Shown piece after piece: positions 35,116-42,526 of a DNA stretch of 64,000 bases. Within the stretch, counting starts at the first letter, position 1. Every line of letters starts with the position of its first letter. Source of the DNA: DASYXT01 sp035934555. Lineage in GTDB: Bacteria; Verrucomicrobiota; Verrucomicrobiia; Limisphaerales; UBA8199. Location of the stretch: contig DASYXT010000055.1 of assembly GCA_035934555.1 (NCBI GenBank), forward strand, positions 209,586 to 273,585. Reading direction: 5' to 3'. The notes below the pieces were generated by a model. The model did not search any database. It saw only the letters and a list, made by a program, of their open reading frames with translations, and was not told where the DNA came from. Position numbers and translations under genes: made by a program.

Positions 35116-35973
35116 ATGTCGGCTAAGCTCGTCATCTTCACGCTGGCCCCCGCACGGTCCGGCACTGTTTACCTGCGCGCCCTCTTTGAGCGCAACGTGC
35201 GCGACTGCGTCACGCGCCACGAACCGTTTTTTGATTGGGGTAACCCCACCCTCTTCGGCCCGGCAATTTACGATGCCTATGCAGGCCGGCTCGAACGGGT
35301 GCGGCAACGGCTCGAAAAAAAACGCCGGTACGTCGAGCGCCTGCCGGGCCTCCTTTATCTTGAGAGCAGCCACGCCTTCCTTAAATCCGCTTACGTCGCA
35401 GCTCTGGATATTTTTCCCGAGTTGCGTCTGATCCATTTGGTGCGTGAGCCAATGGCGGTGGCGCGCAGCGCTGCCTGGCGCGAAGACTGGCGGCGGCGCC
35501 TGCACGCTCCCTTTCATTATTATCGCGGCGATGACGGGCGCCGCCATTTCGCCTGGGCCCTCACCGGCAACGAGCCCATCTTCCGCCAGTTCGATCACAC
35601 CCATTTGACCCTGTTTCAGTGGTATGTCCTCGAGTGGCTTGAATTGGAAAACCGTGCGATGAAGTTCCTGCGCCAAAACCAGCTTCATGACCGCTGCTTC
35701 ACTCTGCACAGTCCCGCCGAGCTGAATGCTCCGGGCCGACTTCGCGCAATGTTCGAGTTCTTCGGACTACAACTGCTCCACCCGGAAGTGCGCCTTGGCG
35801 GCCGAAAGAACCGCAGCCTCGGCTATTCGAGGGAACGTGCCAAACTGGAGGAAGAAGAATACGATTGGCTCCTGGAACGCCTGCCCGACGAGTATCTCGA
35901 AATCTTCACCGAGCCGCCGTACACCTCATACCCCTGGGCGGCGCAGCTAACCCGGCGAAGCGCGGATTGCTAA
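35116..35973 (+). CDS. small sulfotransferase-like protein
   Basis: 285 residues from the ATG at 35116; a TTG at 35101 would add five residues. The 5'-phosphosulfate loop is LAPARSGTVYLRAL and the 3'-phosphate motif is HLVREPMAVARS. Core strand order looks complete, but the P-loop has Ala and Arg in place of the more usual P-R-S-G, so activity is likely but not assured. Follows the GNAT gene closely, suggesting modification of a common acceptor. Confidence 0.75.
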   Translation: MSAKLVIFTLAPARSGTVYLRALFERNVRDCVTRHEPFFDWGNPTLFGPAIYDAYAGRLERVRQRLEKKRRYVERLPGLLYLESSHAFLKSAYVAALDIFPELRLIHLVREPMAVARSAAWREDWRRRLHAPFHYYRGDDGRRHFAWALTGNEPIFRQFDHTHLTLFQWYVLEWLELENRAMKFLRQNQLHDRCFTLHSPAELNAPGRLRAMFEFFGLQLLHPEVRLGGRKNRSLGYSRERAKLEEEEYDWLLERLPDEYLEIFTEPPYTSYPWAAQLTRRSADC

Positions 35974-36008
35974 TCGGACTTAATCGGACTTTAGTCCGCG
36001 CGCCAGCG

Positions 36009-36088
36009 TTTTGGACTGCGCCAGCCCTCTGGCGCTTTCACAACACCAGCGTCTCCTGAAAGCGCCAGAGGGCTGGCGCAGTCCAAAA
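36009..36088. repeat. REPIN-like inverted pair, family A
   Basis: Two 32-bp arms (36009-36040 and 36057-36088) are perfect reverse complements with a 16-bp spacer. Each arm carries the GCGCCAGAGGGCTGGCGC hairpin core plus AGTCCA. Such doublets are the REPIN layout moved by RAYT transposases. Confidence 0.92.
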
Positions 36089-36161
36089 CCTTGCGGCTTT
36101 GCGGAGCGGGGTTCACGGAAAAGAGAACTCGTCCGGGTCCCAAGGAAGGCTTGCGCAGTTT

Positions 36162-36205
36162 GATTGTCACTTATTTGTGACCAACTTGTTAATAAGTTGT
36201 CACCC
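36162..36205. repeat. 11-bp TTGTCAC array
   Basis: Four 11-bp units at 36162, 36173, 36184 and 36195 share TTGT in exact phase (GATTGTCACTT, ATTTGTGACCA, ACTTGTTAATA, AGTTGTCACCC). Units three and four also create an imperfect inverted repeat with unit two. Confidence 0.75.
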
Positions 36206-36343
36206 ATCTTCCTTGATTTTTGGCACCTCCTTCCTATCATCGCCCGCACGGAAACCGATCCGGACCTGCGTCCGGAGGTGCCCGGGCTGGGGACCCCACC
36301 AGCCCTTCGTGGCCGACCCAAACCGAAACCGACCGATACAACT

Positions 36344-38659
36344 ATGCTTATGAAACAAACCCTCCTCAGCGCTGCGGTGTTGCTTGGACTGGCTGCGGCG
36401 AGCGCCTCAGCCGCGCAATTCTGGTATGACCCCATCACTGAATATCCCAACGGGGGCATCACAACCAACACCGAGGTCTGGTATGCGCACTTGCCGGGCA
36501 GTTTGACGGCGCACGATACAATTGTGCAGAGCAATTCTTACACCTCAGGGGCGGCCACCAACGGCAAGCGTTTGCGCATTAATGGGCTCAAGACCGAATA
36601 CATCATGCGCCTGTTCGACCCGGTCAATACGAATGCCATCACTACCGGAACCGTTTACGCCAGCTTCATTGCCAATGCGAATTTCGTGCCCGCGGCCGGC
36701 CAAGGCACCTATTTCGCTACCTTCGATGATCTGGGCGTCCCGCCAAGCGCGACCAACGGCTTTAATTTCCGCGGTCGGGTATTCGAGATCGGCAACACGA
36801 ATGTTTATCCCTTCACCACGACTTCAGCCGGCACGTTCAGGTACGGCGTGGCCAACGCCGCCGGCGACCCGGCCCAGGGCGGCAGCCCCTATATTCTTTA
36901 CGTCCCGGTCGATCTCGTGAAGAACATCGATTACCAGGTGGTGCTGAAGTATGTCATCGATGATGGTAACCCGGCTGATGGCTCCACCGCGACCATCTGG
37001 GTCAACCCGGCTTCCGAGAGTGACACTGCTAATATGGCAGGGCCAACCGCTGACTCGGGCGCCGCGGCTAGCCTGGCCGGCTTGCTTTTCCGTCAGCGCA
37101 CCGGCGGCGGCACGGTGGACGTGCGCGATGTAGTCGTCGGTGACACCTTTGCCGATGTCATGACTAACTCGCCGGGACCGGTCCAGGTCGGCCAACAGCC
37201 GGCCAGCGTCACTAATTACGCCGGCAACCCGGCGCTGATGGAGGTGTTTGCTTCGAGCATCGGCGGCGGCGCACTCAGTTATCAATGGTACCAAATCGCC
37301 GGTGGCGTGACCAACGCCGTCTCCGGCGCCAATGGCCAAACTTATGTCATTGCTCAACTCAGTGGTTCGGATGCCGGCGCTTATTTTTGCGCGATCACCA
37401 ACGTCGGCGGCATCGGCACCGTCAGCAAAACCAATTATCTGTCGGTGAATACTACGGCGACGCCGCCGACGTTCAAGACGCAGCCCGCCAGTGCGGGCGC
37501 CTCGGTTGGCAGCACCGTCACTCTGTCCTGCTCCGCCTACGGCACCGGGCCTTTGAGCTACCAATGGAATTTTAACGGAACGCCGCTGACGGATGGCGGG
37601 CCCGTTACCGCCCAGCCGGGAGACAACAGCCTGGTGACGGGTTCCCAGTCACCGACGCTGGTGATTACCGGCGTCAGCACGAATGAAACCGGTAACTTTA
37701 CTGTCACCGTCAGCAGCACCGGCCCGGTCTCGCCCAACAGCGTCACCAGCACCAACGCAGTACTGACGGTGCGCCCGCCCCAGGCCGTCAGCATCGCTTA
37801 CCTCCGCAGCTTGTTGAACCCGACGACCTGGCAGGCAACGGACACCAGCTCAACCTTCACGATTACTGGAGTCAACGTCATCCACACAAACCTGACTAGT
37901 GGAACGACTTCGTCGTATTATGTGCAGGACAGCACGGCGGGCATCAACTTGTTCATCAGCGGCGATGCCACGTTCCGGCCCAACTATGGCGACGTCATTA
38001 CCGCCTCGGGCACCTTGTCCAGCTATAACAACAGCCTGGAGCTGATTTGCGTCGCTGGCAATCCCTACCAGGGCTATCAGGTGCTCAGCAATAACCCGGC
38101 GCTGATCCCCGCACCGTATGTGTTCTATCCGGCATTGACCAATAACGCGGGTTTGATGGAAACCAACCTCGAGGGTCGCCTGGTCATGCTGACAAATGTG
38201 TTCTTCCCCAGTGACGGAACAACTCCATTCGGGTCAGGAGCCAACATCGTGGTCACCAACGAGCACGGCGTGCCTATCACGGTGTTTGTGAGCGCCCAAG
38301 TCGCCGAGGTCGTCGGACAGCCGATGCCCACCTTTGCCTGGACCCTGCGCGGCGCTATGTCGCAGTTCCAGAGTGGCAACTACTCGAGCGCCGGCTACGA
38401 AATCAATCTGACGAGTTTGGAGGATATCGTCACCGCCGCGCCGCCCGCAGTCACCGCAAGCGCCACGGTCAGCGGCGGACAAGTCACGCTCAATTGGACG
38501 GCTGTTCCCTACCAATACTCCTACAGCATCCTGGGGGCGACTGATGTTGCAGGGCCTTACACGCCTGTAATAACGGGGCTGACCTTCACCACGCCCGCCG
38601 GCACCTACACCGGTGCTGTCGGCGGTTCGGCCATGTTCTACCGCGTCGTCAGCCCGTAG
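36344..38659 (+). CDS. large secreted protein with Ig-like and OB-fold-like domains
   Basis: 771 residues from the ATG at 36344 (MLMKQTLLSAAVLLGLAAAS, cleavage near ASASAA; the ATG at 36350 is equally possible). Residues about 25-275 form a beta-rich domain that begins QFWYDP and describes no family I know. Two Ig-like domains follow, each marked by LSYQW. Next comes an OB-fold-like segment (STFTITGVNVIH, SYYVQDSTAGINLFISGD) of the kind found in secreted nuclease-like proteins. The last 70 residues are a fibronectin-like tail ending MFYRVVSP. Probably surface-associated; function unknown. A clear terminator follows. Confidence 0.8.
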   Translation: MLMKQTLLSAAVLLGLAAASASAAQFWYDPITEYPNGGITTNTEVWYAHLPGSLTAHDTIVQSNSYTSGAATNGKRLRINGLKTEYIMRLFDPVNTNAITTGTVYASFIANANFVPAAGQGTYFATFDDLGVPPSATNGFNFRGRVFEIGNTNVYPFTTTSAGTFRYGVANAAGDPAQGGSPYILYVPVDLVKNIDYQVVLKYVIDDGNPADGSTATIWVNPASESDTANMAGPTADSGAAASLAGLLFRQRTGGGTVDVRDVVVGDTFADVMTNSPGPVQVGQQPASVTNYAGNPALMEVFASSIGGGALSYQWYQIAGGVTNAVSGANGQTYVIAQLSGSDAGAYFCAITNVGGIGTVSKTNYLSVNTTATPPTFKTQPASAGASVGSTVTLSCSAYGTGPLSYQWNFNGTPLTDGGPVTAQPGDNSLVTGSQSPTLVITGVSTNETGNFTVTVSSTGPVSPNSVTSTNAVLTVRPPQAVSIAYLRSLLNPTTWQATDTSSTFTITGVNVIHTNLTSGTTSSYYVQDSTAGINLFISGDATFRPNYGDVITASGTLSSYNNSLELICVAGNPYQGYQVLSNNPALIPAPYVFYPALTNNAGLMETNLEGRLVMLTNVFFPSDGTTPFGSGANIVVTNEHGVPITVFVSAQVAEVVGQPMPTFAWTLRGAMSQFQSGNYSSAGYEINLTSLEDIVTAAPPAVTASATVSGGQVTLNWTAVPYQYSYSILGATDVAGPYTPVITGLTFTTPAGTYTGAVGGSAMFYRVVSP

Positions 38660-38681
38660 GAACTTGCGCTGGCCGGTTTGG

Positions 38682-38710
38682 GCGCCCCGGAGCAGTTATT
38701 TCCGGGGCGC
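38682..38710 (+). terminator. intrinsic terminator after the Ig-like secreted gene
   Basis: Perfect 10-bp stem (GCGCCCCGGA at 38682-38691, complement at 38701-38710) with a 9-nt loop, 22 bp past the stop, followed by TCTTC rather than a long U-run. Confidence 0.75.
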
Positions 38711-38816
38711 TCTTCAAAATAGTAATATCAACAACCCTTGCGGCTGAGTGAAGCAGGATGATATTTTCGCACGGAGCAGAAGTCGCAGCGGCGCTTCCAG
38801 CGCGTGGATTGGTCCT

Positions 38817-39650
38817 ATGAATAATAAGTTGAAACGGCATTGGGCTTTTACCTTAATCGAGTTGCTCGTGGTAATTGCGATTATCGCCATTTTGGCCGCG
38901 ATGCTCTTGCCCGCCTTGGGTCGGGCCAAGCGAAAGGCCCAGCGCATTAGCTGTACCAGCAACTTTCGCCAGTGGGGATATGGCCAGTACATGACCGCCT
39001 CGGACAATGGCGACATGCTGCCCAGTGATGGGATGGGGCATAATCATTTGTATCCCGGTGATTCCTGGCAGGGGATCGCTACTGGAACTCCAGACGATCA
39101 GTACGCCTGGTTTAATACCGTGCCATCCAACCTGGCCGAAAAGAACTGCTATTCAAACTACTATCACCTGCCCGGCGGCGATCCTCGCAATAAATTCCCG
39201 TTTCCCAACCGCAGCAACGGCTCCCGTATCTGGCTTTGCCCCAGCGCTACCATGTCCGACAGCGACTTCGCCCATCTGTCTGGGACCCCATCGGCTGGCG
39301 CCAACGGCTTCTTCACTTACGTCATGAATATTGATCTCAAGAACAGCGGCAGTCCCCTGGGATTTGACTACCCTAACATGCCCAAAATCTCCAGCATTCT
39401 CAACCCGACCGCAACCGTGCTCATGTTCGACTGCGTTTTCAATCCGGTCACCGAGGTCGTTAACGGAAGCCCGCAGTATAATTCGGTCAACCCGGCCAAC
39501 CGTTATAATAGCATCGGCACTCGCCATGACCTCGGCACGGTGATCAACTTCGCCGATGGCCACGCCAAGTACTACAAGATTTTCGACGTCACCAACCGCC
39601 CCCCCACTTCCGCCACCCCCGGCAATCCGGATATTATTTGGAAATTCTGA
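38817..39650 (+). CDS. type IV prepilin-like secreted protein (H-X9-DG class)
   Basis: 277 residues from the ATG at 38817 (MNNKLKRHWAFTLIELLVVI). The in-frame start at 38748 would add 23 residues before an unusually long leader and is less likely. Prepilin motif FTLIE followed by a hydrophobic helix. The C-terminal HDLGTVINFADGHAKYYK is the full H-X9-DG signature. A paralogue of the gene at 10135, with an intact DG. Presumably cleaved by a prepilin peptidase encoded elsewhere. Confidence 0.9.
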   Translation: MNNKLKRHWAFTLIELLVVIAIIAILAAMLLPALGRAKRKAQRISCTSNFRQWGYGQYMTASDNGDMLPSDGMGHNHLYPGDSWQGIATGTPDDQYAWFNTVPSNLAEKNCYSNYYHLPGGDPRNKFPFPNRSNGSRIWLCPSATMSDSDFAHLSGTPSAGANGFFTYVMNIDLKNSGSPLGFDYPNMPKISSILNPTATVLMFDCVFNPVTEVVNGSPQYNSVNPANRYNSIGTRHDLGTVINFADGHAKYYKIFDVTNRPPTSATPGNPDIIWKF

Positions 39651-39785
39651 ATCGGAGCGCAGCTCGGTTCGCGCAACGGACCCACCTCAACGCTCGCCCG
39701 TTTGCCGCCGGCAATTCCCCGCTTTGAGGACTTGAAGCTGCGCCGCCGCGCCTGACCCTTTAAGATTAGGAGGAAGATAGGCAGG

Positions 39786-40844
39786 TCACGCTCTCTCTTG
39801 CTCCGCCTCCTCCCCGTACGCCGCGCCTTTTCGGTAGATACGCCGCGCGCGCGGGTCGGCCAGGGAATCCTCGATCCGCTCAAACTGATCGGAGTATTGA
39901 CGCAACGAACGCGGATCGGCGCCCAACTTTTTGCGCAACGCGGCCAGGCGCACGAAAATCAGCGAGCGCGCGCAGCGGCATCGTTCGGCCACCTGTTCAA
40001 CCGTTAACCCTTCCACACAGAATAATCTGAACACGGTGTAGAGGGAGGCTTTGAGGGCGGGTTGCGCGGAGTCGAGCGCCTTGACCAGCGCGAAGGCCTG
40101 GCGCGCGGTGCCCTCGGCCAACTCTTCTTTGGGCTGCGGACTGAACCGCGCAAACAACTCGCCGGCGGAACGCAGCGGGCGCAAGGTGCCGGCCTCAGTG
40201 AATTGCAGGCAAGCCGCCAGCGCGAAAAATCCGGCGGCGCCGCCCGCCAGCAATTCCTGGCCGGCGGCGTCCAAATGGTGAGCCGTCGGCGCCAACAGAA
40301 TGAATGGTTGCCGCAGCCGAGCCGCCAGTTGAGCAATGACATGGAGCAGAGCCTGGCGGTCTCCCGCCAGCGTGAGGATCACCGGCACGGCGTCAGACGA
40401 CCAGGCGCCGATTTGGCGCGTTCGTGCCAGGCCAAGCTCAGCGCGCTTCGCCTGCAGTTGAAGCGCTCCACACAATGCCGCCCCCAGCCGCGGCCAGCTC
40501 ACGCTCCACAGCGCCACCTCATCCCGGCTCAAAACCACGTCGTCGCAACGCAGACTCTCACAACGGCAGACGCCGATTAGGTCCTCCGGCCCGAGCCGCA
40601 CCACCTGATGCGCACAACCGCAGTCTCGCGGGCAAGGCACGCAGTCTGCCTCTCCGGGCAGCCGCAGCAGGAACGCGGTCTGGAACCAGCCGAAAGTGTC
40701 GCCGAGGTGATGCTGCCAGGTTGCCGTCACCGCGGCCCCACGGATGCACTCCAGCGCGGCCCAGCCGGCCGTCGTCGATTCGCCTCGGTCAGGCCGGTCC
40801 GGCGCCGGCGCCTCAGCAGGCATTTTGGCGGCGGGAGTTTTCAT
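39786..40844 (-). CDS. uncharacterised protein with a seven-cysteine cluster and a C-terminal HTH
   Basis: 352 residues. Residues 68-100 carry C68, C71, C75, C77, C93, C95 and C100, a spacing that could bind zinc or an Fe-S cluster. A middle alpha/beta part contains PVILTLAGDRQALLHVIAQL and PFILLAPTAHH. Residues about 279-308 (GLTVEQVAERCRCARSLIFV, then RLAALRKKLG) look like a sigma region 4 or LuxR-type HTH. Likely a redox- or metal-sensing DNA-binding protein (inference). It follows the gene at 40860 by 15 bp on the same strand, so they are one unit. I do not recognise a named family. Confidence 0.7.
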   Translation of the reverse strand: MKTPAAKMPAEAPAPDRPDRGESTTAGWAALECIRGAAVTATWQHHLGDTFGWFQTAFLLRLPGEADCVPCPRDCGCAHQVVRLGPEDLIGVCRCESLRCDDVVLSRDEVALWSVSWPRLGAALCGALQLQAKRAELGLARTRQIGAWSSDAVPVILTLAGDRQALLHVIAQLAARLRQPFILLAPTAHHLDAAGQELLAGGAAGFFALAACLQFTEAGTLRPLRSAGELFARFSPQPKEELAEGTARQAFALVKALDSAQPALKASLYTVFRLFCVEGLTVEQVAERCRCARSLIFVRLAALRKKLGADPRSLRQYSDQFERIEDSLADPRARRIYRKGAAYGEEAEQERA

Positions 40845-40859
40845 TTCGCTCGCCGGTAT

Positions 40860-42038
40860 TCACCGGCAATTGCGGCGGAAACCGCGGCGGCAAAGCCACT
40901 CGTCCAGGGCGCGCGCATCGCAATGACGCCCCACCTTCAGCACATTGGGCAGGCGAATTTCCACCGGCCGCGCCTTCGTCGAGCAAGGGAACACGACATC
41001 AAAGCCCGCGCGGGCCAACCGCGCCGGGCGGGGAAGCAAGTCGTCGAGCGATTCTCCCTCAGCCGCGGGCGCAAACAAATCGGCGCCCTGCCGGACAGTG
41101 CGGCCTTCCCGTGGGTTGGGCCACGCGAGTTCAATTTCGCGCAAAACGATTTTCTGGATGCCATCCACGCCAGCGACATCCAGCGCGTCGGCCCCCTCTT
41201 CGCGCAGCGGTTCCAACGTGTAGGTGGACCACCACGAGAAATACTCCTCGCTCCCGCGCAGGCATAACCCAAAGCACCTCACGTACAGCTCGCGCTCACC
41301 GCGGGTGCGCGCGTTGACCCGAATTTCGTCGTGCTGCGGCGAATACACCACGACGTCATCCCGCTCCGGGCGAAAATGGAGAATCTCGGTTTTCTGCGCT
41401 TCAACTTTGGGCGTGCGTGAGAAGGTATCGCCGTGCCTGATCAGGAACCAGTATTCGGGCAAGTTTCGCCTGGCGGGTGAAGGGACGGTGTAAAGTTGAA
41501 GGCGGGTGGCATTCTCGCCGCGTTGGTGCTGCGCGAACCATGGGTCCAGCCTTGCCTGAAGCGCCAACAACGTTTCCTCCCCGAGCACAGGCAAAGGCGG
41601 GCGCTGCGCCGCAGGCAGACTGGTCCCAAAGTACTCAAACGTGCTCAGCCGCCGCAGCCGCTGTAGATTATGGGCTCGGGCCAGGGCCGCGGGATTCGCC
41701 AGCCAGATTTGAAGCGCGATGTCCTCGCGCGACGAACCGGGGCGCAATTCCAATCCCAATGCAACGGCGGTCTGTTCGAGGCGTTCCTGACCGTCCACTC
41801 CCGCCAGTTCATGCACCGCAAACAGCGCCTCAGTCAGCGCATCTGGCAGCGCCTCCGGCGCCCCGACCAACCGCACCACCTGGTCGAAGTACTGGGCGTC
41901 GGGCAAATCGGCCGCCGGAAGGGTCAAACCCGCGCGTTCGAGTTCCCCCTGAAACTGTAGAAAAAAGCGAGCGAGCAGGTCACGCCCTAGTCGCTGGAGC
42001 ACCTGCGGGCGAGTGAATCGTTTCCAGTGAAGCATCAT
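40860..42038 (-). CDS. uncharacterised protein, first gene of a two-gene unit
   Basis: 392 residues, cytoplasmic, no signal peptide or membrane segment. N-terminal half is helical (FTRPQVLQRLGRDLLARFFL, ALTEALFAVHELAGVDGQER, then ARAHNLQRLRRLSTFEYFG). C-terminal half is beta-rich (DDVVVYSPQHDEIRVNARTR, GERELYVRCFGLCLRGSEEY, then LRREIEL-like segments). The order suggests an N-terminal binding domain and a C-terminal effector or ligand domain. No catalytic motif recognised. Translationally close to the Cys-HTH gene downstream, so the two products probably act together. Confidence 0.7.
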   Translation of the reverse strand: MMLHWKRFTRPQVLQRLGRDLLARFFLQFQGELERAGLTLPAADLPDAQYFDQVVRLVGAPEALPDALTEALFAVHELAGVDGQERLEQTAVALGLELRPGSSREDIALQIWLANPAALARAHNLQRLRRLSTFEYFGTSLPAAQRPPLPVLGEETLLALQARLDPWFAQHQRGENATRLQLYTVPSPARRNLPEYWFLIRHGDTFSRTPKVEAQKTEILHFRPERDDVVVYSPQHDEIRVNARTRGERELYVRCFGLCLRGSEEYFSWWSTYTLEPLREEGADALDVAGVDGIQKIVLREIELAWPNPREGRTVRQGADLFAPAAEGESLDDLLPRPARLARAGFDVVFPCSTKARPVEIRLPNVLKVGRHCDARALDEWLCRRGFRRNCR

Positions 42039-42049
42039 AAGCCATTAGA

Positions 42050-42082
42050 GTTATTGAGAATTGTTCACGATTTATTCACAGG
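42050..42082. repeat. 11-bp TTATTCACAGG array
   Basis: Three 11-bp units at 42050, 42061 and 42072 share T-x-TT-x-A in exact phase; the last is TTATTCACAGG. The same TTATTCACAGG unit returns at 42306-42316 after a related unit at 42295. The units match the DnaA-box pattern TTATNCACA, but the phase spacing suggests they belong to the array class seen elsewhere in the window. Confidence 0.55.
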
Positions 42083-42263
42083 CGCCCCGGACGGCAAGCG
42101 GTTCAACCAAATCTTCGGTTTTTAGGGCAAATTCGGCTAAAATGCGCCGCCCCCACGGCCTCGACCAAACCCCGGGCCGCAGCCCAGGCAAGTGGTTCGG
42201 TTGCACCACATCCGGGTTTCCATACAGAATTATTAATTTCATGAACAGGATTATGCGCCGGAG

Positions 42264-42286
42264 ACATGGACAGAAACTGTCCATGT
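42264..42286. promoter_or_regulatory. perfect palindrome, possible operator or terminator
   Basis: ACATGGACAG and its exact complement with a 3-nt AAA centre, followed on the plus strand by AAAGAGATTTTTTG. It lies 226 bp upstream of the start at 42038. Symmetry of this size fits a dimeric repressor site, while the following T-run fits a plus-strand terminator, but no plus-strand gene precedes it. Confidence 0.4.
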
Positions 42287-42526
42287 AAAGAGATTTTTTG
42301 AGAAGTTATTCACAGGTACTTTGCCAGTCCCACAGCAAGAAATGCAAACCCCGAGCGCCGCGGTAGTCGCAGGCTGCCAGCCTGCCGCTGGCGAACGCTG
42401 CTAAACAGCCCTCAGTAGTGAGGGGCGGTAGCGATTGGACAAACCTCGTCGCGAGCTTGGTCGGAGGGGTGAGAGTTGTCGGCGGTGCGACAAAGTTCCC
42501 GGCCCAGGTGCCGCCACGAGCCCTCG

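Larger units (their letters stand above)
35974..36343. other. intergenic region with REPIN-like pair and phased array
   Basis: 370 bp before the secreted Ig-like gene. It holds a partial family B palindrome (35975-36004), the family A inverted pair (36009-36088) and an 11-bp array (36162-36205). A longer in-frame start at 36164 exists, but its first 60 codons run through the array and look non-coding. Confidence 0.65.
42039..42526. other. regulatory-looking intergenic region
   Basis: 488 bp upstream of the two-gene unit and downstream of the fucosidase-isochorismatase gene. It holds an 11-bp array (42050-42082), a second short copy of the same unit (42295-42316), a perfect 10-bp-arm palindrome (42264-42286) and a GCAGGCTGCCAGCCTGC hairpin (42370-42386). 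No gene is seen. Confidence 0.6.

Noticed and set aside
42072..42314. Replication origin suggested by TTATTCACA boxes
   Set aside because: No dnaA, dnaN or AT-rich unwinding region nearby, and the boxes are better explained as units of an 11-bp phased array.
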